Shown piece after piece: positions 55,970 to 64,000 of a stretch of 64,000 bases of DNA; position 1 is the stretch's first letter, and every line of letters starts with the position of its first letter. The stretch lies in contig MU867109.1 of the NCBI GenBank assembly GCA_033725935.1, positions 1 to 64,000 on the forward strand, written 5' to 3'. Source of the DNA: Cladorrhinum sp. PSN259. Its lineage: Eukaryota; Ascomycota; Sordariomycetes; Sordariales; Podosporaceae. The position numbers and the translations under genes were made by a program. The notes under the pieces were generated by a model. That model ran no database searches. It saw nothing but the letters and a program-made list of their open reading frames with translations, and had not been told where the DNA came from.

Positions 55970-56460
55970 AAGAATTTTACAAAGAGGTAGGTATTTGTTT
56001 TCTCGTTTCTTCTGCTGTGTTGGATTTTGAATGAGCTATTATCTAGACCGGTTTGGGAGAGGTTTCAGCATGCCGCATGGAGTTGGGGTTTGAAGCATAT
56101 TTGAAATTTGGTCAAGTCAGAAAGACGTATATATTTGGGGTTCAAGAATTTTCGGGGAGGGCTATGCCCAAAGCGTTTATAGATATTTGAGTGGAGGTGT
56201 CAATTGATACCACACTATCAAAAGGTGTTTCAGTCTTGCTCATTAATTCCGAAGGCCGTGACTCTAAGACTTATGGAAGTCTTTTCAGCAGCTAAACCTG
56301 CTTCCGTTACCCTCACACTCTGTTTGATGCTAAAGTGGTGATACTTTTCGCGTATATACACATAAGAGGAGAGGGTATCATCATGTCATAAAAGCAATTA
56401 CCGCCCACATGTCCGCAGCATGGGCGCTCAAATCCCGCCAGCATCGCGCACACTGTTCAC
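55970..56460. other. Convergent intergenic region
   Basis: This lies between the 3' ends of cuz1 (+) and mtp18 (-) and probably holds two terminators. No gene was seen. Confidence 0.5.
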
Positions 56461-57437
56461 TCACTCTTTCTTCTCCTTGGGCTTCTCGCTCAACTGCTTC
56501 TCCCTCCCAATCATTGGGGCATTCCCAACAGCTTTATGCCCTCCGAAGGTCTCAAACCCTTTGTGAAAGACCCACTCGACAGCATTCTCAACCGGCTTAT
56601 CAAAAAGAGTCGGCAAGAACGGAACGACTGCCAATCCAAGACCGATCGGCGCCCAAGTCCGCACAGTTTTATTCTTTGCATCCTTCAAGGCCCGTCCGCT
56701 GTACCTCACCACGCTGTGGATAGTAAAAGCAGGCAGCCCCATGCTAGCCAAACTTTGGAAGATACCCCGCTGCAACATCACGGTCCTCCAATCTTCCAGG
56801 GGCGCAACAACACCGGGCGAAGCTGGAGGAACGGCGCCGCTGCCGTTGTTGCTGTTGTCGACGCCCAGGATCCGTTGCTGGCGGGTCGTGAGCTCGAGGG
56901 AAGGGTTGAGGATGCGCTGGTTGTGCAGGTATGATTTGTATCCTTCGTGGCTGACGTCTCCGAGGATGTAAGCCCACGAGACGCCGTAGGCTCCTCTTAC
57001 CAGCCAGGGATGGGCGACGGGTCGGAAAGACTCGCCGATGTCTGAAGTGTAGGCTACGTAACGGTGAGCTGAGAGGAGGATGGTGCGGAATCGGGCGGCG
57101 TAGGCTGCGTAGCGGACATTGGATTCTGTCGAGGGGGGTGCACTGAAGGAGGGGTTGTTGTTAGTTTATCTGAGGATTGCTTTGCAAGGGAGGGAGGCGG
57201 GGGAGGAGGGGTTGCGTACTAGCCGTCGACTAGCTCGTCGTAAAAGCTCTCATCGTTATCGGCCTTATTGACGATATTTTGCAGCTTTGGTGGGAGTTTC
57301 TTTCCCTCAGGCAGTTTGTCGGCAGCGGCCTTTTTCGCGTCGGTGGTGGTTGGAGGAGGAGTCTGAAAGGGTCTTTGCTCCGGGCGCGACTCGGGCGCGG
57401 GGGGCTTTTCTGTACTTCCTCCGAATGGCCAAACCAT
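56461..57437 (-). CDS. mtp18: Mitochondrial fission process protein Mtp18/MTFP1
   Basis: Two exons on the minus strand, 57437-57220 and 57142-56461, 900 nt, 299 aa. The donor is GTACGC, and the acceptor TTCAG follows an ACTAAC branch point. The ATG at 57437 begins MVWPFGG. After a Pro-rich leader the conserved family core starts near residue 75: RYAAYAARFRTILLSAHRYVAYTSDIGESFRPVAHPWLVRGAYGVSWAYILGDV as separate conserved blocks. Later come SMGLPAFTIHSVVRYSGRAL and RTWAPIGLGLAVVPFLPTLFDKPVENAVEW, two or three inner-membrane segments. MTFP1 proteins sit in the inner mitochondrial membrane and influence fission. The gene is divergent from atp19, another inner-membrane protein gene, 456 bp apart. 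Confidence 0.9.
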
Positions 57438-57893
57438 TTCACTGTTATTTCAGTGTCAAGTTTCTTGTGAGTGTTTCAATGCGCGTGATTGGTGTGGGTT
57501 TATTAGGTCAAACTGTCAAAGTGATCCCGGTGTTTTCGGGAGGGGCGGATGGCGGGATATTTGATGCAGATATTTTGTCAAAGCATGTGCCAAATTTGGT
57601 GACGTATGTAGGTCGGTCAGATCGGTTTGAACTGGAACCGTTGGTGACAGGGTCCCACTCTGTAACCGCCAATAACAATCCCACCTCCCCTCCATTGGCT
57701 TATCTAATCTCAATCCCCTTCCGTATCCCCTGTTCGCCGCGGCGCCGGCGGGTCGGGTGAGGTTCTTTCTGGCAAAATTTCGGGTGTTTTGGCAAGCTTC
57801 AACACCACGGTTTTCCCAAAGCTCCCACCCCGTTAGCCCGCATCCACGCCCTCGCTCTACCCTCTCAGCCGACTCCAATAACATCACGTCAAA
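57438..57893. promoter_or_regulatory. Bidirectional promoter of mtp18 and atp19 with CCAAT boxes
   Basis: This 456-bp region has divergent start codons on both sides. CCAAT occurs on the plus strand at 57669-57673, and ATTGG (CCAAT on the minus strand) at 57694-57698. CCAAT is the site of the HAP/CBC complex, which controls many respiratory genes in fungi; the assignment here is inference from the motif and the mitochondrial products. Confidence 0.4.
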
Positions 57894-58293
57894 ATGGGTG
57901 CTCAAATGTACAACGTTTTCGGCAAGCAGGTTGCCTCGCACTACGTTAGTCATCACCAATCCACCCAATCTACCCACCCACTACTCCCTCCCTCCCTGCA
58001 CGCGATCGCTATTTCAGGAAACTGCTAACCTTCTGTTTGTCCTGCATGTAGCTTGCCATAGGTGTTCTCGGCTCCATGTTCGGCGGTATCTTCCTTTCGT
58101 CCGCCGGCGGCAGCAGCAAGAATGCTCCTACCTCTCCCCCAATTGTCGCCGCCAGCTCCGATGAGGCCGATTTCATCAAGTGCGCACTCCCCTCGAGCCA
58201 TAAAACAGGGTCAATTGATTGGATTCTCTAATACGTTTCTATAGGAAGTTCATCGAGGAGCAGGACAAGTCCGCTGCCCCCGCGAAGCACTAA
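57894..58293 (+). CDS. atp19: ATP synthase subunit K (Atp19), three exons
   Basis: Exons 57894-57944, 58052-58179 and 58245-58293 total 228 nt and give 75 aa (yeast Atp19 is 68 aa). Donors are GTTAGT and GTGCGC; acceptors are TGTAG and TATAG. The protein begins MGAQMYNVFGKQVASHY, has one membrane helix (about 18-36, LAIGVLGSMFGGIFLSS), a Ser/Pro linker, and a charged end (FIKKFIEEQDKS). Subunit k is a small accessory subunit of the mitochondrial F1Fo-ATP synthase dimer in the inner membrane. The gene is easily missed because no exon exceeds 43 codons. Confidence 0.93.
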
Positions 58294-59680
58294 ATTTGGC
58301 CCGCATCATGACGATGTTGACGAGGACGTTGCAATGTCCGCGGATATCTTCTCCCGTGTACATATATAGAGGGTCGTGGTTGAATGGGAAGATGATTACC
58401 TGTTGAAATGATCATCTGTGTCTGTGCTCGGGGCTTCGGTTATTGATCGAATCGAGATTGCAAGCATAATGTCACGAAGGCGGTGTCGCAACGTATTACA
58501 ACGGTAAAGGTATCAGCAACCAGACGCCACCGAACGACTGCAAGGGACCGACTACAACATCGTGGAATTGAAGCAAAACAACTTTTTCAAGCGAGCGCGG
58601 CATAGTTTATTATGCCAGTTGCCCAGGTGACAGTCAAGGTCCAGGAACCGCTTTACCTTGCGTTTGACCGGTCTTTATAACCTCATTTTAACTGGTCTGG
58701 TTTCCAACGAGCAGGAGCCCTGCGCTGCAGCCAAATCTAGCATGTGATGCAATGATTAGGGCGTGGCTATGGATGGTGCCTTCTCCCCTTCGTCTTGCAT
58801 CTGCATTATTTGCATGATCAGGCCGTCTGGCACGTTCGAGTCCCAGTTCCTCTTTGTCCAAAGTAGGGATGTTTTGCGTATAATTCTCCTTCCTCTGCAA
58901 TTCAAGCTGATCTTGGACTCATCGGCTCCAGCAATGCCTTTCTCTACTGATAATCCGGAGACAATATTCTACTGAAAATTTTGGATACAAGCTCGAGTAT
59001 CATCCGGCTTGAGCCAGGTGCTTTCAAAAGACGGCGCTCATTCTCGTGTCTCATGCAGACCCAATCTACATTTTCCTGCCTCCGACAGAAATCCATGTCA
59101 TCAGTCACCATGCCGGCAGTCAAAGAGGCAATGTGTCGCCAATTTGGGCTACGGTTCTAACCTCTTTAGGCGAACGCACTTAACTTTCAATCACAGTTTT
59201 AGTAGGTGAGGAGACGCAATGTAGTGATCTAAAATCCTGGATATTTGAGTGTATGTATACTAAAAGAGATTTTGACAGACTAACAGCTGAGAACATTCTA
59301 TGTAAAATACGAAAAGAAGACGAGAGAAAGCAAAATAGGGATATAGAAAGTCAGCAGAAACCAAGGGTCGGTTGGCTCTTGCCCGTTCCGGTCGCTGTCT
59401 GAGGCATCGGAGTCACTGACCGGCCTCTAAGTAAGAATCCAGAATGTAGGATGGCGGCTTGACGAAAAACAACCACAATCAGAGCCAGGCTTGGAGTGGG
59501 ACTCTGAGCCATACTAGAAACAGAACTCAGAACCAGCTTCGATCTCGGCTTCTAACACGGACGGCTCTCCCCGGAGTCTTTTGAACATCCTCAGGGTTAA
59601 CGTATGCAGAAGCCCATCGTATCAGGGCCTTTTCCCAAGCCGCCTTCGGCTTGCTCTTGGGTTTCCAGAGTGTGCATGAA
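58294..59680. other. Intergenic, 1.4 kb
   Basis: This begins with the atp19 3' region. No gene was recognised; open frames are short and show no motif. Confidence 0.5.
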
Positions 59681-60058
59681 ATGGCAGAGACAAAGACCTC
59701 CTGTACAGATGCCCACCTTGACCGGCAATCAGACCCAAAGCTGGAAGAGAACATTAAGGTCCTTCTCAGGACGTTTCTTTTGGATAAGGAAATTACGCCG
59801 AGGTTGGCGACAACTATCACTCTTCCCTTCACGAGGTTCCCTTGCCCAACCTGTCATAAGTTTCAGATGAACAGGGGCTTGGCAGACTGCATGGTGAGAA
59901 TGCTGGCATCGAAGGCCTCTGCGAGCTCAACTCCTAAGAAGATGGTGAGCGTGTATAGGCAACGACAAAGCATTGCCTTCTTAAAAAGGCATGACCTAAA
60001 TCAACCATTCTTCAAGGGAAAATGGGGTGAAAGTACACGCAGCCGCTGCAGTGGTTGA
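59681..60058 (+). CDS. Possible small hypothetical protein
   Basis: From the ATG at 59681 a 125-aa frame begins MAETKTSCTDAHLDRQSD and includes FPCPTCHKFQMNRGLADC, a CxxC pair plus a further Cys. Only the first two-thirds look protein-like. A GTGAGC donor-like site at about 59944 and coding-like text in other frames downstream (VDHDVPTPEDVSSLKRKAR at about 60073-60130, then VVDRRKDIQGV near 60275) suggest either a multi-exon gene I could not join in phase or a decaying gene. No family was recognised. Confidence 0.3.
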   Translation: MAETKTSCTDAHLDRQSDPKLEENIKVLLRTFLLDKEITPRLATTITLPFTRFPCPTCHKFQMNRGLADCMVRMLASKASASSTPKKMVSVYRQRQSIAFLKRHDLNQPFFKGKWGESTRSRCSG

Positions 60059-61080
60059 AACAGATCTCAGTCGACCATGATGTTCCAACCCCGGAGGATG
60101 TGTCCTCCCTAAAGAGGAAAGCAAGGTTGTATGTCGACTTCCCCTCTCTCTTCCCAGTCGCTCCCACTTCCTGCCTTCTCCTGCCCTCCCATTTCTCAGG
60201 GCTCATCTATGGTCTTGTCTTTCCATTTTCCAGAGTCAGGTTCTTCCCCCACGCCGATATTAACTGATCCCAGCTCTGGAGTGGTAGACAGAAGAAAAGA
60301 CATTCAAGGAGTATGCTTAATTCCCAGACCATTTAATGAGAAGGCGTTGCCATACAAATCTAACGCAAGGCTTACCGCCCGCAACATCTTTTCTGAATTT
60401 GAGAATAGGTAGACGGTCATATAAATTATCCAACCAATGTCGTTGACACTGCGCCCCGCCTTCCCCACCCATTGTACTACCTATCCCCAAAGTTGCCAAG
60501 AATGCGGGTAACCCCCACATTGAAGATGAACAACCTTCTTCAACCTAAAATCCTTGGCCTTGGCGAAATGCAGGAGAGCTACTGGAAACCAAGATGATTA
60601 TCTTTCAAAACAAGAGAGAAAACAGTGGACAAATCTGCGTTCTTGAACAATTATACAAAGCCTTTTGCAAGGTAACCTAAAACTCAAAGCCCCCAACAAA
60701 CACAACAGACCGATGTCGCCCGTGCATTGAACATCCAGCCATCTCGGTTTGTGATGGCTTAATTCCCGCCAGCTCCGATGGTCGGCCTCGAGCTGACTCT
60801 GACGTCCAACTACGGATACTCTGATTTACAATGTTTTGATCACGTCTTTTGTCCTGCCTTGGGAGCTGGTCTAATTTTTATCCTTCATTTTTTTCCCCTG
60901 AACCCCACGACTTTTCGCTTGGCACTCCGCTCTTGGAGCTTGATTTCTTGAATTTTTTTCCTCATCCATGGTCATAAAGCTGGGTTCCGAGTTACCTTCA
61001 GCCCAGGGCACATCTACACTACCATACCTATAAACATAACAGCTGGAGCGCAACCATTTGCGAAAGAAAAGGCAGTAGAG
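60059..61080. other. Intergenic, 1.0 kb
   Basis: It may contain the downstream remnants of the doubtful gene before it (to about 60412). Its right end is the promoter and leader of the gene starting at 61081. Nothing else is supported. Confidence 0.45.
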
Positions 61081-62159
61081 ATGAAGGACGGCGGCGCCGG
61101 TCTAGCCGGCTTGGATAGCCTTCAATTGGATCCCGTAAAGGCAGCAGTAACTGCCGCAGCAGCGACGACGACGACGACGGCGACCCCTCTCAAGATTACA
61201 ACAACATCAACATCAACAATGGAAGCCGGCAAGGCCAGCAGCAGCAGCAGCAGCGGGGGAACAGCAAAGGCCACCAAGACTTCGAAATGGAACACCAAGA
61301 ACCTAGCCCTCCGTCTAGGCGCAGACGCACTCAGCGCCGCATCTGCTGCGGTGCTAGTAGCTCCCATAATATCCATCATTGACAGGTATTGTTTCCTCCC
61401 CCCATTTCCGCCTCGTACTAAAGCTGACCACACGAAACAAGATCAATAATGGAAAACGCATCCGGCCGTTCCCCCCTCTTGACCTCCCTTCGCACATCCT
61501 TCACCTCCCTCATCCGCTCCCCGCAAAAAATGATCTTCTCACGTCCCTTCCGTCTCATCTTTGCACTTTACGGAGGCACATACCTGACAGCCAACACGCT
61601 CGATACTTTTGTTTCTACAACAACAACAACAAATTCGACGCAAAAACTAGACGCAACGCACGTATCATCCGGCCCAGCGAAATTCTTTGCCTCCTCAGCG
61701 GCAAACATCGGTCTCTGCATATACAAGGACGCAGTCTTTGTAAAATTGTTTGGGACGGGCCCCCCGAGACCCGTTACTTTGCCTTCCTATCTTTTGTTTG
61801 CCGTCAGGGACTGCATGACGATTTTTGCCTCGTTTAATGTTCCCCCGCTGCTGGGTCCCGTTTTGACGGAGAAGTTGAAAGGCAGTCAGGTACAAAGGCA
61901 CTTGAACCTGGAAGGACAGACGATTGCGCAGTTTGCTGCCCCCGCTATGGTGCAGGTGTTTAGCACGCCTGTTCATTTGTTGGGCTTGGATATTTATAAT
62001 AGACAGGATAAGGTGGGTTGGAGGGATAGGTGGGCCGTTGTGAAGAAGAACTGGGGGATGAGCACAGCTGCGAGGATATGCAGGATTGTTCCTGCTTTCG
62101 GGGTGGGGGGCATTGTTAATGTTAAGGCGAGGCGGACTATGATGGCGAGGTTGGTGTGA
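61081..62159 (+). CDS. Probable mitochondrial membrane protein, carrier-like
   Basis: Two exons, 61081-61385 and 61442-62159, 1023 nt, 340 aa. The 56-nt intron has a GCTGAC branch point and joins SIIDR to SIMENASG. The N-terminus (1-70) is Ala/Thr/Ser-rich with a poly-Thr and a poly-Ser run. Hydrophobic segments follow: LGADALSAASAAVLVAPIISIID (about 78-100), RPFRLIFALYGGTYLTAN (about 135-152), GLCIYKDAVFVKLFG (about 190), SYLLFAVRDCMTIFASF (about 213-230), and a late PVHLLGLDIYNR motif (about 280). The spacing and the P-x-x-L-x-x-D-x-Y motif recall degenerate mitochondrial carriers. I do not recognise the exact family, and the function is unknown. Confidence 0.8.
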
Positions 62160-62953
62160 CGTTATTTGGTTTTGCCTTTTCGGTTTGCCGATTTTGGAAA
62201 GTTTCCTTTGGCTGTCATTTCTCGTTATGTGAGGACGAAACGGCGTTTTTTTTTTGGATGGGTTGAACAAATTCTGGGCGTTGATACCATGGCCACTTTG
62301 ATTTATAGACGGACTCGCATTAAAGGCAAATTCTGGTATAATGCGGACTTAGAAAAGACCGGGACATATGAAGAGGGAATACATCACTTGGTAGTTTAGT
62401 CATTGATACACATAATAGACATGTATCTAACTCTGCCGCTATCTCTCATATCTCTATATCGTATATAGTCAAGAAACTCGAGATCCCGAATATCGTGTGA
62501 TGTACGGACCGTACCTAGTTGTTTCCGTCGGGATTGCAAAGCGTCCGAGTTGCGAACTTTGTAAAGCAAGTATATTCATCGGTTGCGAGGTTAGGCAGTT
62601 AAAGAGCCAATTATAGTGGAACTAGCCCCGCCCCGTTAAGAACAAAGACTCGGCTCGGTTAAGCACCCCCCTCCAAAAAATCAAAATCGCACGGACCATT
62701 GCAGGGCACCGAGTTCTGCGCCCACCTGACGTTCGGGCTCTCTCTCTTCTTCTTCCAGTTCACCGCCATCTAATTACCGGCAACGTTTCTGCCAATCTGC
62801 GATCAAATCGCCGCGTTTGACCAGCGACCTTTTATGGTGTCTTGTCTTAAAGCTTGATACCTTCTGCAATATTAACCTCTCTCCCTGATACAGCACGAAT
62901 CCCGATTTGGGTTTTCCCCAGCGGCAATTCGACAATCCGACCATCCGACAACC
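62160..62953. other. Intergenic, 0.8 kb
   Basis: This lies between the 61-kb gene and the thp3-like gene. A T9 run near 62247 and several pyrimidine-rich tracts occur. It should hold the terminator of the first gene and the promoter of the second. Confidence 0.5.
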
Positions 62954-64000
62954 ATGATGCCGACGTGGCCAGCCGCTCCCCCCGCCCCCGGCGTTTCGCC
63001 ATCAAATGCCTACACAACCACCTACTCTGGTATGTCCTCCTCGTATATGTTTGATTCCAATAAACCAATATCGCTAATGCTTTGGTCTCTCACAGCAGCT
63101 CCCGCCTTTACTCCAGTCCAAGTCCGACAAAGTTTCGGCCAACCCTACGGCAACCCGCCACCATCGTATCCAGTGATATCCCAATCCCCTCCAACTAATT
63201 ATGCATCTTCTACTGTGAATCCTACACCAGCAGCGGCCGATCATCAACCAAAGAAGAAAATTGACTGGCCCGAGTCTGTCCGAAATTACGTCCAGCGGTC
63301 CTTCCTTCCTGGCAACCTGGATCCCACGGTATCACGAGCCGAGATGGAAACTAAGCTGAAGCAAACAATCACCCACGCCACCGAACGGGGTGTTATGTAC
63401 ACCCTTGACTGGGATACTATGCCACTCCCTCAACAAATGATTTTGGACGAGCGTTCCAGCATGGCGGCGCTCGCCAGAGCCCTACCACCCCACCCTAGCA
63501 GCAGCAGCCCGAACTCGGCATCTAAAAAGAGAAGGTCTTCGGATCTGACAGACGCAGCAAACCTGGCTGCTCCTCCTCCCTGGCGGACCGGACAAGGCGC
63601 CCGCCTTGAGGACCGCGTTACGTTTAACAAGGACAAGCGCCCGACCGTTGACGAGCCCGCGGATAACACAAGTAAGTTGAACAAGTATGAGAAGCGCCAG
63701 AAGCGCTTCAACGGAGGCTACACATCGACCTATCGCTCTCCCAGCCCGCCTCCCAGTGCTGGTCCTGTCGTCGGCACATGCCAGGATTTGGAGAAGCGTT
63801 ACCTTCGATTGACTGCCGCTCCCAAGGCTTCTGCCGTCCGTCCTCCCTACATTTTGCGGCAAACCCTAGAGTTGTTGAAGAAGAGGTGGAAGAAGGATCA
63901 GAACTACTCGTACATCTGCGACCAGTTCAAGTCGATGAGACAGGATCTCACCGTGCAACGTGTTAGAGACGACTTCACAGTAGAGGTTTACGAAATTCAT
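62954..64000 (+). CDS. thp3: SAC3/GANP-type protein Thp3/LENG8, 5' part (cut by window end)
   Basis: Exon 1 is 62954-63029 (MMPTWPAAPP), and exon 2 begins at 63099 or 63096 and is still open at the window end. The donor is GTATGT. The acceptor is CACAGCAG, a tandem NAGNAG, and both choices keep the frame. After a Pro/Ser/Tyr-rich start come KKKIDWPESVRNYVQRSF, KLNKYEKRQKRF, and then VVGTCQDLEKRYLRLTAAPK, SAVRPPYILRQTLELLKKRW, and YSYICDQFKSMRQDLTVQRV. The last blocks are the start of the SAC3/GANP domain in its Thp3/LENG8 form (CxDLEKxYLRLT). Yeast Thp3 pairs with Csn12 in transcription elongation and mRNA processing. The C-terminal half is outside the window. Confidence 0.9.
   Translation, partial: MMPTWPAAPPAPGVSPSNAYTTTYSGMSSSYMFDSNKPISLMLWSLTAAPAFTPVQVRQSFGQPYGNPPPSYPVISQSPPTNYASSTVNPTPAAADHQPKKKIDWPESVRNYVQRSFLPGNLDPTVSRAEMETKLKQTITHATERGVMYTLDWDTMPLPQQMILDERSSMAALARALPPHPSSSSPNSASKKRRSSDLTDAANLAAPPPWRTGQGARLEDRVTFNKDKRPTVDEPADNTSKLNKYEKRQKRFNGGYTSTYRSPSPPPSAGPVVGTCQDLEKRYLRLTAAPKASAVRPPYILRQTLELLKKRWKKDQNYSYICDQFKSMRQDLTVQRVRDDFTVEVYEIH

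Noticed and set aside
58800..58870. GTTCGAGTCCC resembling a tRNA T-loop
   Set aside because: There is no matching A box or cloverleaf upstream.

Overview
The window is nuclear DNA of a filamentous ascomycete (Pezizomycotina, most likely a Sordariomycete). Genes are separate and single, not in operons. They carry short introns (about 40-190 nt) with GT..AG borders and CTAAC/CTGAC-type branch points, and several families are fungal (Clr5, Ish1 repeats, HeLo-NACHT, BUD3-like RhoGEF). No rRNA, convincing tRNA, CRISPR, plasmid or intact transposon was found. All splice models were read by eye; frame continuity and total length divisible by three were checked for each.

Left part (1-23 kb) is gene-poor. 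It opens with 95 C residues, probably an assembly artefact. It holds a GRF zinc-finger protein (546-1859, +), a Clr5-domain protein (5291-6010, -), a long intergenic stretch with a likely broken Cys-rich small gene (11716-11881), a degenerate array of about 21 bp period (12164-13040), an eight-repeat Ish1-like secretory/nuclear-envelope protein (13897-15650, -) and a large disordered RNA-binding protein (17576-20498, -).

The middle (23-46 kb) has a HeLo-NACHT NLR-type receptor (23208-26561, -), importin Kap114 (28208-31469, -) divergent from the HORMA protein Rev7 (32093-33150, +), a BUD3-like RhoGEF (33796-38394, -), a lineage-restricted repeat protein (40288-41381, +), an FAD monooxygenase (42822-44182, +) and a very short Dcc1-like protein (44971-45469, +).

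The right part (46-64 kb) is gene-dense: an RBR E3 ubiquitin ligase with a Q/N-rich tail containing 28 uninterrupted Asn codons (46594-49656, -); Rad4/XPC (51477-54479, -) divergent from the AN1 protein Cuz1 (55004-55969, +); Mtp18 (56461-57437, -) divergent from ATP synthase subunit Atp19 (57894-58293, +); a probable mitochondrial membrane protein (61081-62159, +); and the 5' part of a Thp3/LENG8-type SAC3 protein that runs off the end (62954-64000, +).

Themes: genome maintenance (Rev7, Dcc1-like, Rad4), ubiquitin/proteasome handling (RBR ligase, Cuz1, Rad4) and mitochondria (Mtp18, Atp19, 61-kb gene) recur, but nothing shows that the genes form one system. The most unusual items are the 21-bp-period array, the minimal Dcc1-like gene, the RBR/poly-Asn fusion, the frameshifted Cys-rich microprotein and the 40-kb repeat gene with a decayed extra repeat upstream.
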